A DNA stretch of 64,000 nt from Rhizorhabdus dicambivorans (GTDB lineage Bacteria > Pseudomonadota > Alphaproteobacteria > Sphingomonadales > Sphingomonadaceae). Shown in pieces: positions 44,144-52,702 of the stretch. Both the position numbers and the translations under genes were made by a program. Location of the stretch: assembly GCF_002355275.1 (NCBI RefSeq), contig NZ_CP023449.1, positions 1,342,001 through 1,406,000 on the forward strand. The letters are read 5' to 3'. Below the pieces are notes generated by a model. The model made no database searches and had not been told where the DNA came from. It saw nothing but the letters and a program-made list of their open reading frames with translations. How positions within the stretch are numbered: the first letter of the stretch is position 1; each line of letters opens with the position of its first letter.

Positions 44144-46480
44144 TCAGGATGGCGCGAGCCGAGCCACCTCCGCGTCGATCGTCGCGATCTGGTCGGGGAT
44201 CGCGGTCAGGCGGCCGCGTTCCTCGTCGAGGACGGCGCGGAACAGGCTGTGCTTGATCGCGGCGAGCTCGTCCGCCGGAAGCCCGCCCGGCACGGTCGAA
44301 ACCAGCACGTCAACCATCCGCTCGGCGCCGTGGAGGCGGCCCCACAGATAGTCGTTCTCGCGATAGGCGCGGCTGAAGAAGGCGCCGAACAGATTGAACT
44401 CGATGCCCTTGAGCGTCGCCACGGCGCCGCCCGCGCGGATCGAGCCGGCATCGTCGGGTGAGATGCGATCGACCTGGATGGCGTGGAATTCCTGCGCGCC
44501 CTGCGGCCGCATCAGCGACAGGGTGGCGATGTCGTAGAAGCTGAAGCCGAGATAGGCGAGCAGCAGCGCGCGCCGGTCGGACTTCGCGAGGCGCGGCAGG
44601 ACGCCGGCGATCGCCTGGTCGGTCTCCAGGTCGAGCGCCTCCAGATTGCGCGCGGCGCCGATGCCATCGAGCGCCGCTTCGGGATCGTCGAGGAAGCGAC
44701 CCGCCGCAGCCGTCACGGGCGGCTCGTAATGATCGCGCATCTGCAGGCTGAGGAACGGGGCGAGCGAACCGTAGACGGCCTCGCGCGCGGCCTGCAGCGC
44801 GGCCTCGTCGCTGCCGCCGTCGCCACCCTCGATCTCGGTCAGCCGATCCGCCAGGAAGCGCAGCCGGCGGATGCGGAAGCCGAGATCGTGGCGGCGCAGG
44901 AAGGCGACCAGATCGCCGCTCGTCACGCCGCCGCTCAGCGCGTCGGCCTCCTCGAAGCCCAGCGCCCGGAGATGCGCGCCCAGCGCGGTGCGTATGGCCT
45001 GGCGCGCGGCGCTGTCGTCGCTGCTGCCGAGCAGGGCGATGGTCGAGGCCAGCTCATCGGCGATCAGGTTGAGCTTGAGCTGGCCATAGCCGGCATAAGT
45101 GAAGCCGGCCTGCCTGGCGGCCTGTTCATGCGCGCGGGCGCGCCACGCCCCGATCCGCGCGACGCTGGGCCGGTAGAGGAGGATCCTGCGGCCCATGGCG
45201 CTTTCGACCGCCATGTTCACTTCGCCGCGGATCGCCTCGATGATCCGCCGGGTCTGGGCGATGCGGATCGAACGCTGCTCGATCAGCTCCAGATTGTCGC
45301 GGATCGGCTGTTCGCGCGGGATGGTGGACATCGCGCCGAAGATGGTGGCGAAGAAGCCGGGGAGGCGGACCAGCCCCTCCCGCGAGCGTTCCGGCGGCGC
45401 CTGCACATTGGCGGTCGGATCGAGATAGACGAATCGCCGGTCGACCTCGCGCCGGGCGGGGCGGTTGCGCAGCGCCTCGATCGCCGGGCGGAACGGCGCG
45501 TTGGCGAGCACCGAGCCGTCGATCAGGACAAGATCCTCCGGGCTGCCGCTGGCCGCCGTCGCCGGGAAGATGCGGTCGAGAAACGCCTCGCGGCCCGGCC
45601 AGTCGCGCTTGCGCCCCTTCAGCACCGTGTCGATCTCCGCGACGTTGAACGGGGGGAAGGCGCCGGGGAAGCTGGCGGTGGCGCGTCCGGCGAAGGTCAG
45701 TTCGGCGGGATCGGCGAGGTGGCGCCTGTCCCGACCCATGGCCATGCCGCGGTCGGTGAAGGTGATGGTCAGGCGATGTTCGCGTTCCTCGGCCAATGCC
45801 GGGCTGTGGAGGCGCAGCCGCTGGTTGTAGCCATGGAAATCGGTGACCGTCACCGACACGTCGAGCGGCTGGCGATCGGGCAGCAGGGGAGGGCCGACGG
45901 GGCCCCTCGCCATCGCCTCGAAGGCGTCCATGATCAGGCTGCTGAAGGTGACGCCGCCGAAGGGCGGGTGGAACCAGCGGGCGCGGACGAAGCCGGACAG
46001 CTTGCGGCGCACCTCGGCGCGCGTCTCGGCCGAGACGGTGCGCTCGACCGTGCCGCCGCGCTTGCGCGCGAGCGCCCAGGCGAAGGGCAGCGCCCAGAGC
46101 TTGCTGAACCAGCGCAGCGGCCGCGCGTCTGGATCGAGCAGCACCTCGACATCGGCGCGCTCGAGCCAGAGCTGGGTGAGCGGCTCCAGCGACTGGCCCG
46201 TGGAGATGGCATGGCCGAGGAACACACCGTTCAGCCCGCCCGCGCTGGCGCCCGCGATGACATCGATCAGGACGCGGACCCTGAGCCCCTCGCCGCTTTC
46301 GATCCGGGCGAGCAGATCGCGATAGACCGTCTCGCTGCCGGCGCCGGGGGCCGCCCCGTCATGGAAGGCACGGCTGGCGCGGACGAGGCGCCACAGCTCC
46401 TTGGTGATCCCGTGCATGTAGACGGCCAGGCTGACCCCGCCATAGCAGACCAGCGCGAGCCGGAGCTCCTTCTCCTTCAT
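44144..46480 (-). CDS. patatin-like phospholipase family protein
   Basis: The 778-residue protein has LALVCYGGVSLAVYMHGITKELW with the patatin oxyanion region and the nucleophile elbow GASAG (77-81, Ser79). The catalytic Asp motif VLIDGSVLANAPF completes the dyad. The remaining 400 residues are helical and family-specific (TIGR03607-like patatin-related proteins). It should be a cytoplasmic or membrane-associated lipid acyl hydrolase. Its substrate is unknown. Family B repeats lie on both sides. Confidence 0.88.
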   Translation of the reverse strand: MKEKELRLALVCYGGVSLAVYMHGITKELWRLVRASRAFHDGAAPGAGSETVYRDLLARIESGEGLRVRVLIDVIAGASAGGLNGVFLGHAISTGQSLEPLTQLWLERADVEVLLDPDARPLRWFSKLWALPFAWALARKRGGTVERTVSAETRAEVRRKLSGFVRARWFHPPFGGVTFSSLIMDAFEAMARGPVGPPLLPDRQPLDVSVTVTDFHGYNQRLRLHSPALAEEREHRLTITFTDRGMAMGRDRRHLADPAELTFAGRATASFPGAFPPFNVAEIDTVLKGRKRDWPGREAFLDRIFPATAASGSPEDLVLIDGSVLANAPFRPAIEALRNRPARREVDRRFVYLDPTANVQAPPERSREGLVRLPGFFATIFGAMSTIPREQPIRDNLELIEQRSIRIAQTRRIIEAIRGEVNMAVESAMGRRILLYRPSVARIGAWRARAHEQAARQAGFTYAGYGQLKLNLIADELASTIALLGSSDDSAARQAIRTALGAHLRALGFEEADALSGGVTSGDLVAFLRRHDLGFRIRRLRFLADRLTEIEGGDGGSDEAALQAAREAVYGSLAPFLSLQMRDHYEPPVTAAAGRFLDDPEAALDGIGAARNLEALDLETDQAIAGVLPRLAKSDRRALLLAYLGFSFYDIATLSLMRPQGAQEFHAIQVDRISPDDAGSIRAGGAVATLKGIEFNLFGAFFSRAYRENDYLWGRLHGAERMVDVLVSTVPGGLPADELAAIKHSLFRAVLDEERGRLTAIPDQIATIDAEVARLAPS

Positions 46481-46541
46481 GGCAGGGGCTTAGCCATGTT
46501 TGGGGGGGGCTGCCAAGGGAGGGCGTCTGCCTAATCCCGTC

Positions 46542-46624
46542 GTCGCCCCGGGCTTGACCCGGGCCCCGCTTCTTTCTTCGATGGCGGACAAGGCAGCGGG
46601 ACCCGGGATCAAGTCCGGGGTGAC
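46542..46624. repeat. paired inverted palindromic repeat, family B
   Basis: GTCGCCCCGGGCTTGACCC (46542 onward) pairs with ACCCGGGATCAAGTCCGGGG ending near 46624. It lies upstream of the patatin gene and downstream of the small 55-residue gene. Confidence 0.8.
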
Positions 46625-46637
46625 GGTGGGGGGTGGT

Positions 46638-46805
46638 TCATAGCCAGCCGCAATCCTTGAGCATGCGCCGCCGCTCAAGCTCGGTAGCGCGGGCCCAGGC
46701 CAGGCGGTTGGCGGGGGAAACGGGATAGCCCTTGCGCTCCGGCGGCCGGGCCAGCAACCGGATGACATGGGCGCGGGCGGATAGTTCGTCGGAGTCGCTT
46801 GTCAT
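46638..46805 (-). CDS. small hypothetical protein
   Basis: The 55-residue protein, from ATG 46805, contains HVIRLLARPPERKGYPVSPANRLAWARATELERRRMLKDCGWL. The ordered charged helix and the conserved-looking C terminus suggest a real small protein of a type found next to radA in sphingomonads. It has no signal peptide or membrane helix. It is divergent from radA, 56 bases apart. Function unknown; an upstream in-frame start would add 13 residues. Confidence 0.6.
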   Translation of the reverse strand: MTSDSDELSARAHVIRLLARPPERKGYPVSPANRLAWARATELERRRMLKDCGWL

Positions 46806-46861
46806 GATGGGGGCGATCATGTACCCCTTTTGTTCGTTGTTCAAGCCGATGAAGGAACGCC

Positions 46862-48229
46862 ATGGCCAAACCGCAGAAGCGCTATGTCTGTCAGGCCTGC
46901 GGCAGCGTGGCGACGCGCTGGCAGGGGCAATGCGCCGATTGCGGCGAGTGGAATTCGATGATCGAGGAGACAGCGAACGTCACCGTCTTCGCGGCCAAGC
47001 ATGACCTGCGCAGTGGCGGGCGGGCGATCCAGATGGTCGGGCTCGACGCCGATATCCCGCTGCCCCAGCGCTGGGCGACCGGCATCGCCGAGTTCGACCG
47101 CGCGCTGGGCGGGGGGCTGGTGCCGGGCTCGGCGACGCTGATCGGCGGCGATCCCGGCATCGGCAAGTCAACCCTGCTGCTGCAGGCGGCGGCGCGGATG
47201 GCCATGGCGGGGCAGCCGGTCGCCTATATCTCGGGCGAGGAGGCGGCGGACCAGGTGCGGCTGCGCGCGCGGCGGCTCGGCCTCGGGCAGGCGCCGGTGC
47301 AGCTCGCCTCGGCGACATCGGTGCGCGATATCCTCGCCACGGTCGACAGGATGGCGCCTTCGCTGCTGGTGATCGATTCGATCCAGACGATGCACAGCGA
47401 CCAGATCGAGGGCGCGCCGGGCACGGTGAGCCAGGTCCGCGCCTCCGCGCAGGAACTGATCCGCTTCGCCAAGGAACGCGGCACCGCGCTGGTGCTGGTC
47501 GGCCATGTCACCAAGGACGGATCGATCGCGGGCCCGCGCGTGCTGGAGCATATGGTCGACACGGTGCTGAGCTTCGAGGGCGAGCGCAGCCACCAGTATC
47601 GCATCCTGCGTGCGGTGAAGAACCGCTTCGGCGGCACCGACGAGATCGGCGTCTTCGCGATGGCCGAGCAGGGGCTGGACGAGGTCGCCAACCCCAGCGC
47701 GCTGTTCCTCACCGCGCGCAGCGAGGGCGTGAGCGGCGCCACCGTCTTCCCGGCGATGGAGGGGACGCGGCCGGTGCTGGTCGAAATCCAGGCGCTGGTG
47801 GTGCGGCTGCAGAGCGGGGCGACGCCGCGCCGCGCGGTGGTCGGCTGGGATTCAGGAAGGCTGGCGATGATCCTGGCGGTGCTGGAGGCGCGCTGCGGGC
47901 TGAGCTTCTCGACCGCCGAGGTCTATCTGAACATCGCCGGCGGCTATCGCGTGTCCGATCCGGCGGCCGACATCGCGGTGGCGGCGGCCCTGGTTTCCGC
48001 GCTGGCCGAGCGGCCGGTGCCGACCGACTGCATCGCCTTCGGCGAGGTAGCGCTGTCGGGCGAGGTGCGGCCGGTGGCCCATGCGGGGCTGCGGCTGAAG
48101 GAGGCCGCGAAGCTGGGCTTCGCCAAGGTCTGGGCGCCCGCCGCGAAGGAGGCCGCGCCCAAGGGGATGCGGCAGGAGAGCTTCGCGACGCTCGGCGCGC
48201 TCGTTGACCATATTCTCGGGCGGCGATAG
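46862..48229 (+). CDS. radA: DNA repair protein RadA
   Basis: The 455-residue protein has the N-terminal zinc finger (Cys10, Cys13, Cys24, Cys27), Walker A GGDPGIGKST (about 98-107), the RadA-specific KNRFGGTDEIGVF (about 252-264) and the C-terminal Lon-like protease domain with SGEVRPV. It promotes branch migration in recombination with RecA. A family C repeat pair follows it, before cvpA. Confidence 0.96.
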   Translation: MAKPQKRYVCQACGSVATRWQGQCADCGEWNSMIEETANVTVFAAKHDLRSGGRAIQMVGLDADIPLPQRWATGIAEFDRALGGGLVPGSATLIGGDPGIGKSTLLLQAAARMAMAGQPVAYISGEEAADQVRLRARRLGLGQAPVQLASATSVRDILATVDRMAPSLLVIDSIQTMHSDQIEGAPGTVSQVRASAQELIRFAKERGTALVLVGHVTKDGSIAGPRVLEHMVDTVLSFEGERSHQYRILRAVKNRFGGTDEIGVFAMAEQGLDEVANPSALFLTARSEGVSGATVFPAMEGTRPVLVEIQALVVRLQSGATPRRAVVGWDSGRLAMILAVLEARCGLSFSTAEVYLNIAGGYRVSDPAADIAVAAALVSALAERPVPTDCIAFGEVALSGEVRPVAHAGLRLKEAAKLGFAKVWAPAAKEAAPKGMRQESFATLGALVDHILGRR

Positions 48230-48263
48230 CTAGGGCCGACTATGCGGCACATTCAGCTAATTC

Positions 48264-48352
48264 GTCGCCCCGGCGGAGGCCGGGGCCGTAACGGGCTCCT
48301 GCGGTCCGCCGTCCGCGCAATCTCCGACGGCCCCGGCCTCCGCCGGGGCGAC
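48264..48352. repeat. paired inverted palindromic repeat, family C
   Basis: A perfect 25-base inverted pair (GTCGCCCCGGCGGAGGCCGG... at 48264-48288 and its complement at 48328-48352) lies in the radA-cvpA gap with a 39-base loop. The same 25-base unit recurs at 50840 and 57069. Confidence 0.9.
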
Positions 48353-48375
48353 CGCCTTTGTGCAGGGTCCACTCC

Positions 48376-48954
48376 ATGCACGGCCTGACCGGTCTCGACA
48401 TCATCGTGCTGCTGGCGATCTTCGGCGGCGGCATCTTCGGCATGATGCGCGGCTTCGTGACCGAGGTGATCGCGCTGTTCGCCTGGGTCGCGGCGATCGT
48501 GGCGCTCAAGCTGTTCCACGAGCCCGCGACGAAACTGCTGTTCCATGTCGTCGGGAATCCCAGCGGCGCCAGCGTGCTGGCCTTCGCGCTGGTCTTCCTG
48601 ATCGTCTATGCTGGCGGCAAGCTGGTGGCGGCCTCGCTCGGCCAGCGGACGCGGAGCTCGGTGCTGGGGCCGCTCGACCGGGTGCTGGGCTTCGGCTTCG
48701 GTGCGCTGAAGGGACTCATCGTCGTCACCCTGGCCTATCTGCTGATCAACCTCGGCTATGACACGCTCTATGGCGTGACGGCCGAGCGGCCGAACTGGAT
48801 GCGCCAGTCCCGCACCCACCCGCTGCTCAACGCCACCGGCCGCGCGGTGATCGACTGGATCGGCAAATATCGCAAGCAGGGCGGGCTGATCGGCGGCGAG
48901 GCCAAGGCTGAGGCCGAGACCAAGGGCGACGGCAAGGCCAAGACCGCAGAATAG
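48376..48954 (+). CDS. cvpA: CvpA family membrane protein
   Basis: The 192-residue protein has four predicted transmembrane helices, starting LTGLDIIVLLAIFGGGIFGMMRGFVTEVIALFAWVAA, then a hydrophilic tail. The N-terminal pattern matches the CvpA (colicin V production) family, in which it is thought to aid membrane or envelope functions. It follows radA on the same strand. The tail ends with an Ala/Lys-rich stretch. Confidence 0.88.
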   Translation: MHGLTGLDIIVLLAIFGGGIFGMMRGFVTEVIALFAWVAAIVALKLFHEPATKLLFHVVGNPSGASVLAFALVFLIVYAGGKLVAASLGQRTRSSVLGPLDRVLGFGFGALKGLIVVTLAYLLINLGYDTLYGVTAERPNWMRQSRTHPLLNATGRAVIDWIGKYRKQGGLIGGEAKAEAETKGDGKAKTAE

Positions 48955-49038
48955 GATTTCCGCAATCGGATTCGCCACGCCGAGCTAAGCCCCCGGGTGA
49001 CGATCCTATGGTCGAGAGGGCTGTTCAAGAGCCTATTT

Positions 49039-49053
49039 GTTCTCTATATGTTC
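49039..49053 (+). promoter_or_regulatory. candidate LexA (SOS) box of the radical SAM gene
   Basis: GTTC-TCTATAT-GTTC lies with TTT before it and ends five bases ahead of the ATG at 49059. TATATG at 49045-49050 fits a -10, so the site would overlap the promoter and the mRNA would have little or no leader. It matches the alphaproteobacterial LexA motif. Confidence 0.6.
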
Positions 49054-49058
49054 CAACA

Positions 49059-50147
49059 ATGGACGACTCGCCATCCCCGCTGCCCCCGGCCATCAAGGGC
49101 CGGGGCGCGATCAGCGCGGCGCCCAGCGCGCGGTTCGACGACAAGGGGCGCGAAAGCGATGGCGACTGGCTCGACCTGCGCGATGGCATCGATGGCGAGG
49201 GACCGCCGCCGCGCACCGAGGTGACGATCGAGCATCCGCGCACGATCATCACCCGCAACCAGTCTCCCGACATCTCGTTCGATCGCTCGATCAACCCCTA
49301 TCGCGGCTGCGAGCATGGCTGCATCTATTGCTTCGCGCGGCCGACCCACGCCTATCAGAACCTGTCGCCGGGCCTCGATTTCGAGACGAAGCTGTTCGCC
49401 AAGCCCGATGCGGCGGCGCTGCTGCGCAAGGAGCTGGCCAGACCCGGCTATCGCTGCGCGCCGCTGGCGATGGGTACCAACACCGATCCCTATCAGCCGA
49501 TCGAGCAGCGCTGGCGGATCATGCGATCGATCGTCGAGGTGCTGGCCGAGCATGACCATCCGCTGGGGATCACCACCAAATCGGCGCGGATCGTCCGCGA
49601 CATCGACCTGCTCGGGCCGATGGCGGAGAAGGGGCTCGTCTCGGTGATGATGTCGGTGACGACGCTGGACCCGACGCTGGCGCGGATCATGGAGCCGCGC
49701 GCCTCGTCGCCGCGCCAGCGGATCGCGGCGATCGCGGCGCTGTCCAAGGTCGGGATACCGACCTCGATCAGCGTCGCGCCGATCGTGCCCGCCATCACCG
49801 ACCATGAGATCGAGGCGATCGTCGAGGCCGGGGCGGAGGCGGGCGCGCGCAACGCCTTCTCGCTGGCGGTGCGGCTGCCGCACGAGGTGGCGCCGCTGTT
49901 CCGCGAATGGCTGGCGGTCCATTATCCCGATCGCGCGGCCAAGGTGATGGCGCTGATCCAGGGTATGCGCGGCGGGCGCGACAACGAGCCAGACTTCCAC
50001 AAGCGCTTTCGGCCGAACGGTGCCTATGCTGCCGCGCTGCACGCCCGTTTCAAGCTGGCCTGCCGCAAGCATGGGCTGAACCAGGTCCGCTTCGAACTGC
50101 GCACCGACCTGTTCCGGGTCCCGACGGATCAATTGAGCTTGTTCTAG
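49059..50147 (+). CDS. PA0069 family radical SAM protein (SplB-like, COG1533)
   Basis: The 362-residue protein has the radical SAM site GCEHGCIYCFARPTHAY (C-x3-C-x2-C) within SINPYRGCEHGCIYC and the typical C-terminal half with MGTNTDPYQPIEQRWRIMRSI and GITTKSARIVRD. It is related to spore photoproduct lyase-like and PA0069 proteins, but the substrate is unknown. ATG 49059 is preferred over the upstream frame opening since MDDSP...IKGRG matches homologs. A candidate SOS box immediately upstream links it to DNA damage. Confidence 0.9.
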   Translation: MDDSPSPLPPAIKGRGAISAAPSARFDDKGRESDGDWLDLRDGIDGEGPPPRTEVTIEHPRTIITRNQSPDISFDRSINPYRGCEHGCIYCFARPTHAYQNLSPGLDFETKLFAKPDAAALLRKELARPGYRCAPLAMGTNTDPYQPIEQRWRIMRSIVEVLAEHDHPLGITTKSARIVRDIDLLGPMAEKGLVSVMMSVTTLDPTLARIMEPRASSPRQRIAAIAALSKVGIPTSISVAPIVPAITDHEIEAIVEAGAEAGARNAFSLAVRLPHEVAPLFREWLAVHYPDRAAKVMALIQGMRGGRDNEPDFHKRFRPNGAYAAALHARFKLACRKHGLNQVRFELRTDLFRVPTDQLSLF

Positions 50148-50281
50148 GAGCGATCGTCACCTCGGACTTGCGTGGCTGAGATGGGGGGGTGGTTTCTTAA
50201 CCGCTTGTTTCGCCTGCGATTCCGCAACCGTGTTCGGGTTCGATCGTTCTCCGGCCAATCCCCGAAACGCAGGAGAATGCC

Positions 50282-50833
50282 ATGTTGGAGGAAAAGACCA
50301 CCCGCAGCTTCGCGATTGGCGCGGCGGCCGGGCTGACCGCCGGGCTCGCCGCCAATGCCGTGCGCAAGATGTTCGTCCAGGCGCCGACCTTCATGGCGGG
50401 CGAATGGGACGATGCGCTGGCCGCCGAGCATCAGGCGGTGCTCAAGCTGTTCGACGCGATCCAGGCGACCGAGGATAAGCATACCACCCGCCGCTCGATC
50501 CTGCTCACCCAGATCGGCCATGCGCTGGCCAAGCATGCGATCGAGGAGGAGAATGCGGTCTATGCGACGCTGCGCACCCACGGCCAGGTCGCGGAGGCCG
50601 ACAAGCTCAACGGCGACCATGGCTATGTGAAGCAATATCTGTTCGAGCTCGGCAACATGGCCGCCGACCACCCGCTATTCCTGAGCAAGATCGGCGACTT
50701 CCGCGCGATGCTGGAGGATCATATGCGCGAGGAGGAGGAGCGGATGTTCCCGAAGCTGCGCGGCCTTCTGACCGAGGAGGAGAATGCGAAGCTGACCAAG
50801 GCGATGAATCTGGAAGGATTGAAAATAGCGTGA
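50282..50833 (+). CDS. hemerythrin domain protein
   Basis: The 183-residue protein starts with a short hydrophobic Gly/Ala stretch (FAIGAAAGLTAGLAANAVRK) and then a hemerythrin-like four-helix bundle with AAEHQAVLKLFDAI, HAIEEENAVYATL, NGDHGYVKQYLFEL and DHMREEEERMFPKL. The spaced His/Glu residues would bind a di-iron centre. It may sense oxygen or nitric oxide, or store iron, in the cytoplasm. It is followed after 6 bases by a family C repeat pair. Confidence 0.88.
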   Translation: MLEEKTTRSFAIGAAAGLTAGLAANAVRKMFVQAPTFMAGEWDDALAAEHQAVLKLFDAIQATEDKHTTRRSILLTQIGHALAKHAIEEENAVYATLRTHGQVAEADKLNGDHGYVKQYLFELGNMAADHPLFLSKIGDFRAMLEDHMREEEERMFPKLRGLLTEEENAKLTKAMNLEGLKIA

Positions 50834-50839
50834 GTGTGT

Positions 50840-50926
50840 GTCGCCCCGGCGGAGGCCGGGGCCGTAAGAGGCTCTTGCGGTGACGCCGTGGCAAACGCCT
50901 GCGGCCCCGGCCTCCGCCGGGGCGAC
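50840..50926. repeat. paired inverted palindromic repeat, family C
   Basis: A perfect 25-base pair of the family C unit (50840-50864 and 50902-50926) lies between the hemerythrin gene and the convergent moaB gene, with a 37-base loop. Confidence 0.9.
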
Positions 50927-50934
50927 GCTTGTGG

Positions 50935-51462
50935 TTACCTTTCCATCAGCCTGGGCATCAGTTCGACGAAGTTGCAGGGCATGTGGCGGCTGTCGAGCTG
51001 GTGGACGAGGATGTCGTCCCAGCCATCCTTGACCGCGCCGGTCGAGCCGGGGAGCGCGAAGATATAGGTGCCGCGCGCGACGCAGGCGGTGGCGCGGGAC
51101 TGGATCGTCGAGGTGCCGATCTTGGCATAGCTGAGCCAGCGGAACAGTTCGCCGAAGCCGGGTATCTCCTTGTCCCAGACGCGCGCCAGCGCCTCGGGCG
51201 TGACGTCCCGGCCGGTGACGCCGGTGCCGCCGGTGGTGATGACGCAATCGACCTGGGGATCGTCGATCCAGCCGTGGAGGCGGGCGACGATATGATCGAC
51301 GTCGTCGGTGACGATCGCCCGATCGGCGAGGATATGGCCCGCCGTTTCGATGCGGGCCGCGAGCGTGTCGCCCGACCTGTCGGTGGACAGATCACGCGAG
51401 TCGGACACGGTGAGGACCGCGATGCGAACAGGGTGAAAGGGAAGGTCTTCCTTGATCGGCAT
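50935..51462 (-). CDS. moaB: molybdenum cofactor biosynthesis protein B (MoaB/MogA family)
   Basis: The 175-residue protein has the MoCF motif [19 protein letters not shown] and [27 protein letters not shown] near the N terminus, with [22 protein letters not shown] toward the C terminus. It binds molybdopterin or adenylates it during molybdenum cofactor synthesis. Nothing else of this pathway is nearby. A convergent family C repeat separates it from the hemerythrin gene. The 194 bases between its start and the PEP-mutase-family gene's stop contain no gene. Confidence 0.93.
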   Translation of the reverse strand: MPIKEDLPFHPVRIAVLTVSDSRDLSTDRSGDTLAARIETAGHILADRAIVTDDVDHIVARLHGWIDDPQVDCVITTGGTGVTGRDVTPEALARVWDKEIPGFGELFRWLSYAKIGTSTIQSRATACVARGTYIFALPGSTGAVKDGWDDILVHQLDSRHMPCNFVELMPRLMER

Positions 51463-51656
51463 TGCTGTTCACCCGCGAGCCCGGCGACGGCCGGGTTTGA
51501 TGTTTCGATACCGCGTAGCGCCTTTGCCGATCCGATGCATCGATCGCATTCTTCCAGCCTATCGGTTTTTGTGCGATGTCCGAACCTAGAGTGGTTCACC
51601 GCGATTTCCGAGTCGGCAGATGTCTTAATCTGCTTAGAAATCGCTCCAAGGAATAT

Positions 51657-52478
51657 TCAGCGCAGGCCCGTGAGCGGCCGCACCTCATCCATCGGCATCA
51701 TGTGGGGGATGGAGTCCTCGGTGTCGCCCGCCTGGGCGAGATTGGCGAGCACGGCACGCTGGGCTGCCAGCGATGCCAGCAGCGTCGACAAGGTGTAGAT
51801 CACGGCGGCATGGCCAGCGCCCACCAACTCCTCGGCCCGGAAGCTCTTGCGCGCCGTTTCGGTTACGACCAGCACCAGCGGCTTGCGGAGCCGTTTGACG
51901 GCGTCGATCACCTGGGCGCGATCGGTGAGATACATCATCATCAAGGCATCCGCGCCGGCCTCTTGCAAGGCTTCGGCGCGGTGAAGCGCGGCCTCGAAAC
52001 CGTCGGTCGCCATGGCATCGGTGCGGCCGATGACGGTGAAATCCGGCGAGGTTCGAGCGCCGCACGCCGCGGCGATCTTGGCCTGCATGTCTTCGATCGG
52101 AACCAGCGCCTTCGATGCGCCGGCGGGCCTTGGCAATATCTGATCGTCGATATGCACGCCCACCGCGCCGGCGCCTTCGAGCTGCCGGACGGTATCCGCC
52201 GTGGCCCGGGCATCGCCATAGCCGTTGTCGGCGTCGACGAAGAAGGGAAGGCTGATCGAGCCCGCGACTTCGGCGGTTCGGCGGGCCATTTCGGCGAGCG
52301 GCATCAGCCCGATATCCGGCAGGCCGAGCGTACCGCTTACCGCGAAGCCCGACATATAGGCGATCGGGAAACCCGCCTGTTCGATCAGGCGTGCGCCGAG
52401 CGCATCGTGGCAGCCCGGTATGACCGTTCCCGCCCGCGCCTCCAGCACGGCGCGGAAGCGCTTTGCCCGGTCGCTCAT
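51657..52478 (-). CDS. isocitrate lyase / PEP mutase superfamily protein lacking the catalytic Cys motif
   Basis: The 273-residue protein has the superfamily fold markers IPGCHDALGARLIEQAGFPIAYMSGFAVSG, PFFVDADNGYGD (Mg site) and VHIDDQ, plus VIGRTDAM. In (methyl)isocitrate lyases the segment after the last of these carries a K-[KR]-C-G-H motif; here it reads IDDQILPRPAGASKALVP, with no Cys. So it is not a canonical isocitrate lyase and more likely a PEP mutase-like, oxaloacetate-decarboxylase-like or carboxyvinyl-carboxyphosphonate-type enzyme. It stands alone, 224 bases from the lytic transglycosylase. Confidence 0.8.
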   Translation of the reverse strand: MSDRAKRFRAVLEARAGTVIPGCHDALGARLIEQAGFPIAYMSGFAVSGTLGLPDIGLMPLAEMARRTAEVAGSISLPFFVDADNGYGDARATADTVRQLEGAGAVGVHIDDQILPRPAGASKALVPIEDMQAKIAAACGARTSPDFTVIGRTDAMATDGFEAALHRAEALQEAGADALMMMYLTDRAQVIDAVKRLRKPLVLVVTETARKSFRAEELVGAGHAAVIYTLSTLLASLAAQRAVLANLAQAGDTEDSIPHMMPMDEVRPLTGLR

Positions 52479-52702
52479 GCCGTCACCATCTGCACAAGGC
52501 CATTGGCACGCTGGCGCAGAGTATCGACGCGCATCTATCCCATCTTCCGTTCTGATGTGAGGGCCCGTGCCGGCGAATGGCCCAACGGCCCACCGCTGAC
52601 AAGGCCGGCCACGCCCGCGGGAAGCCCGATATTCATTAGATCAGATGCGTGATAATCGCTTCAGGATCCGATCGTACAGGATCGCGTGCCTGAAAATCGA
52701 CC

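Noticed and set aside
50232-50249. Cluster of three GTTC words upstream of the hemerythrin gene, as a LexA box
   Set aside because: The spacings are 2, 4 and 10 bases, not 7.
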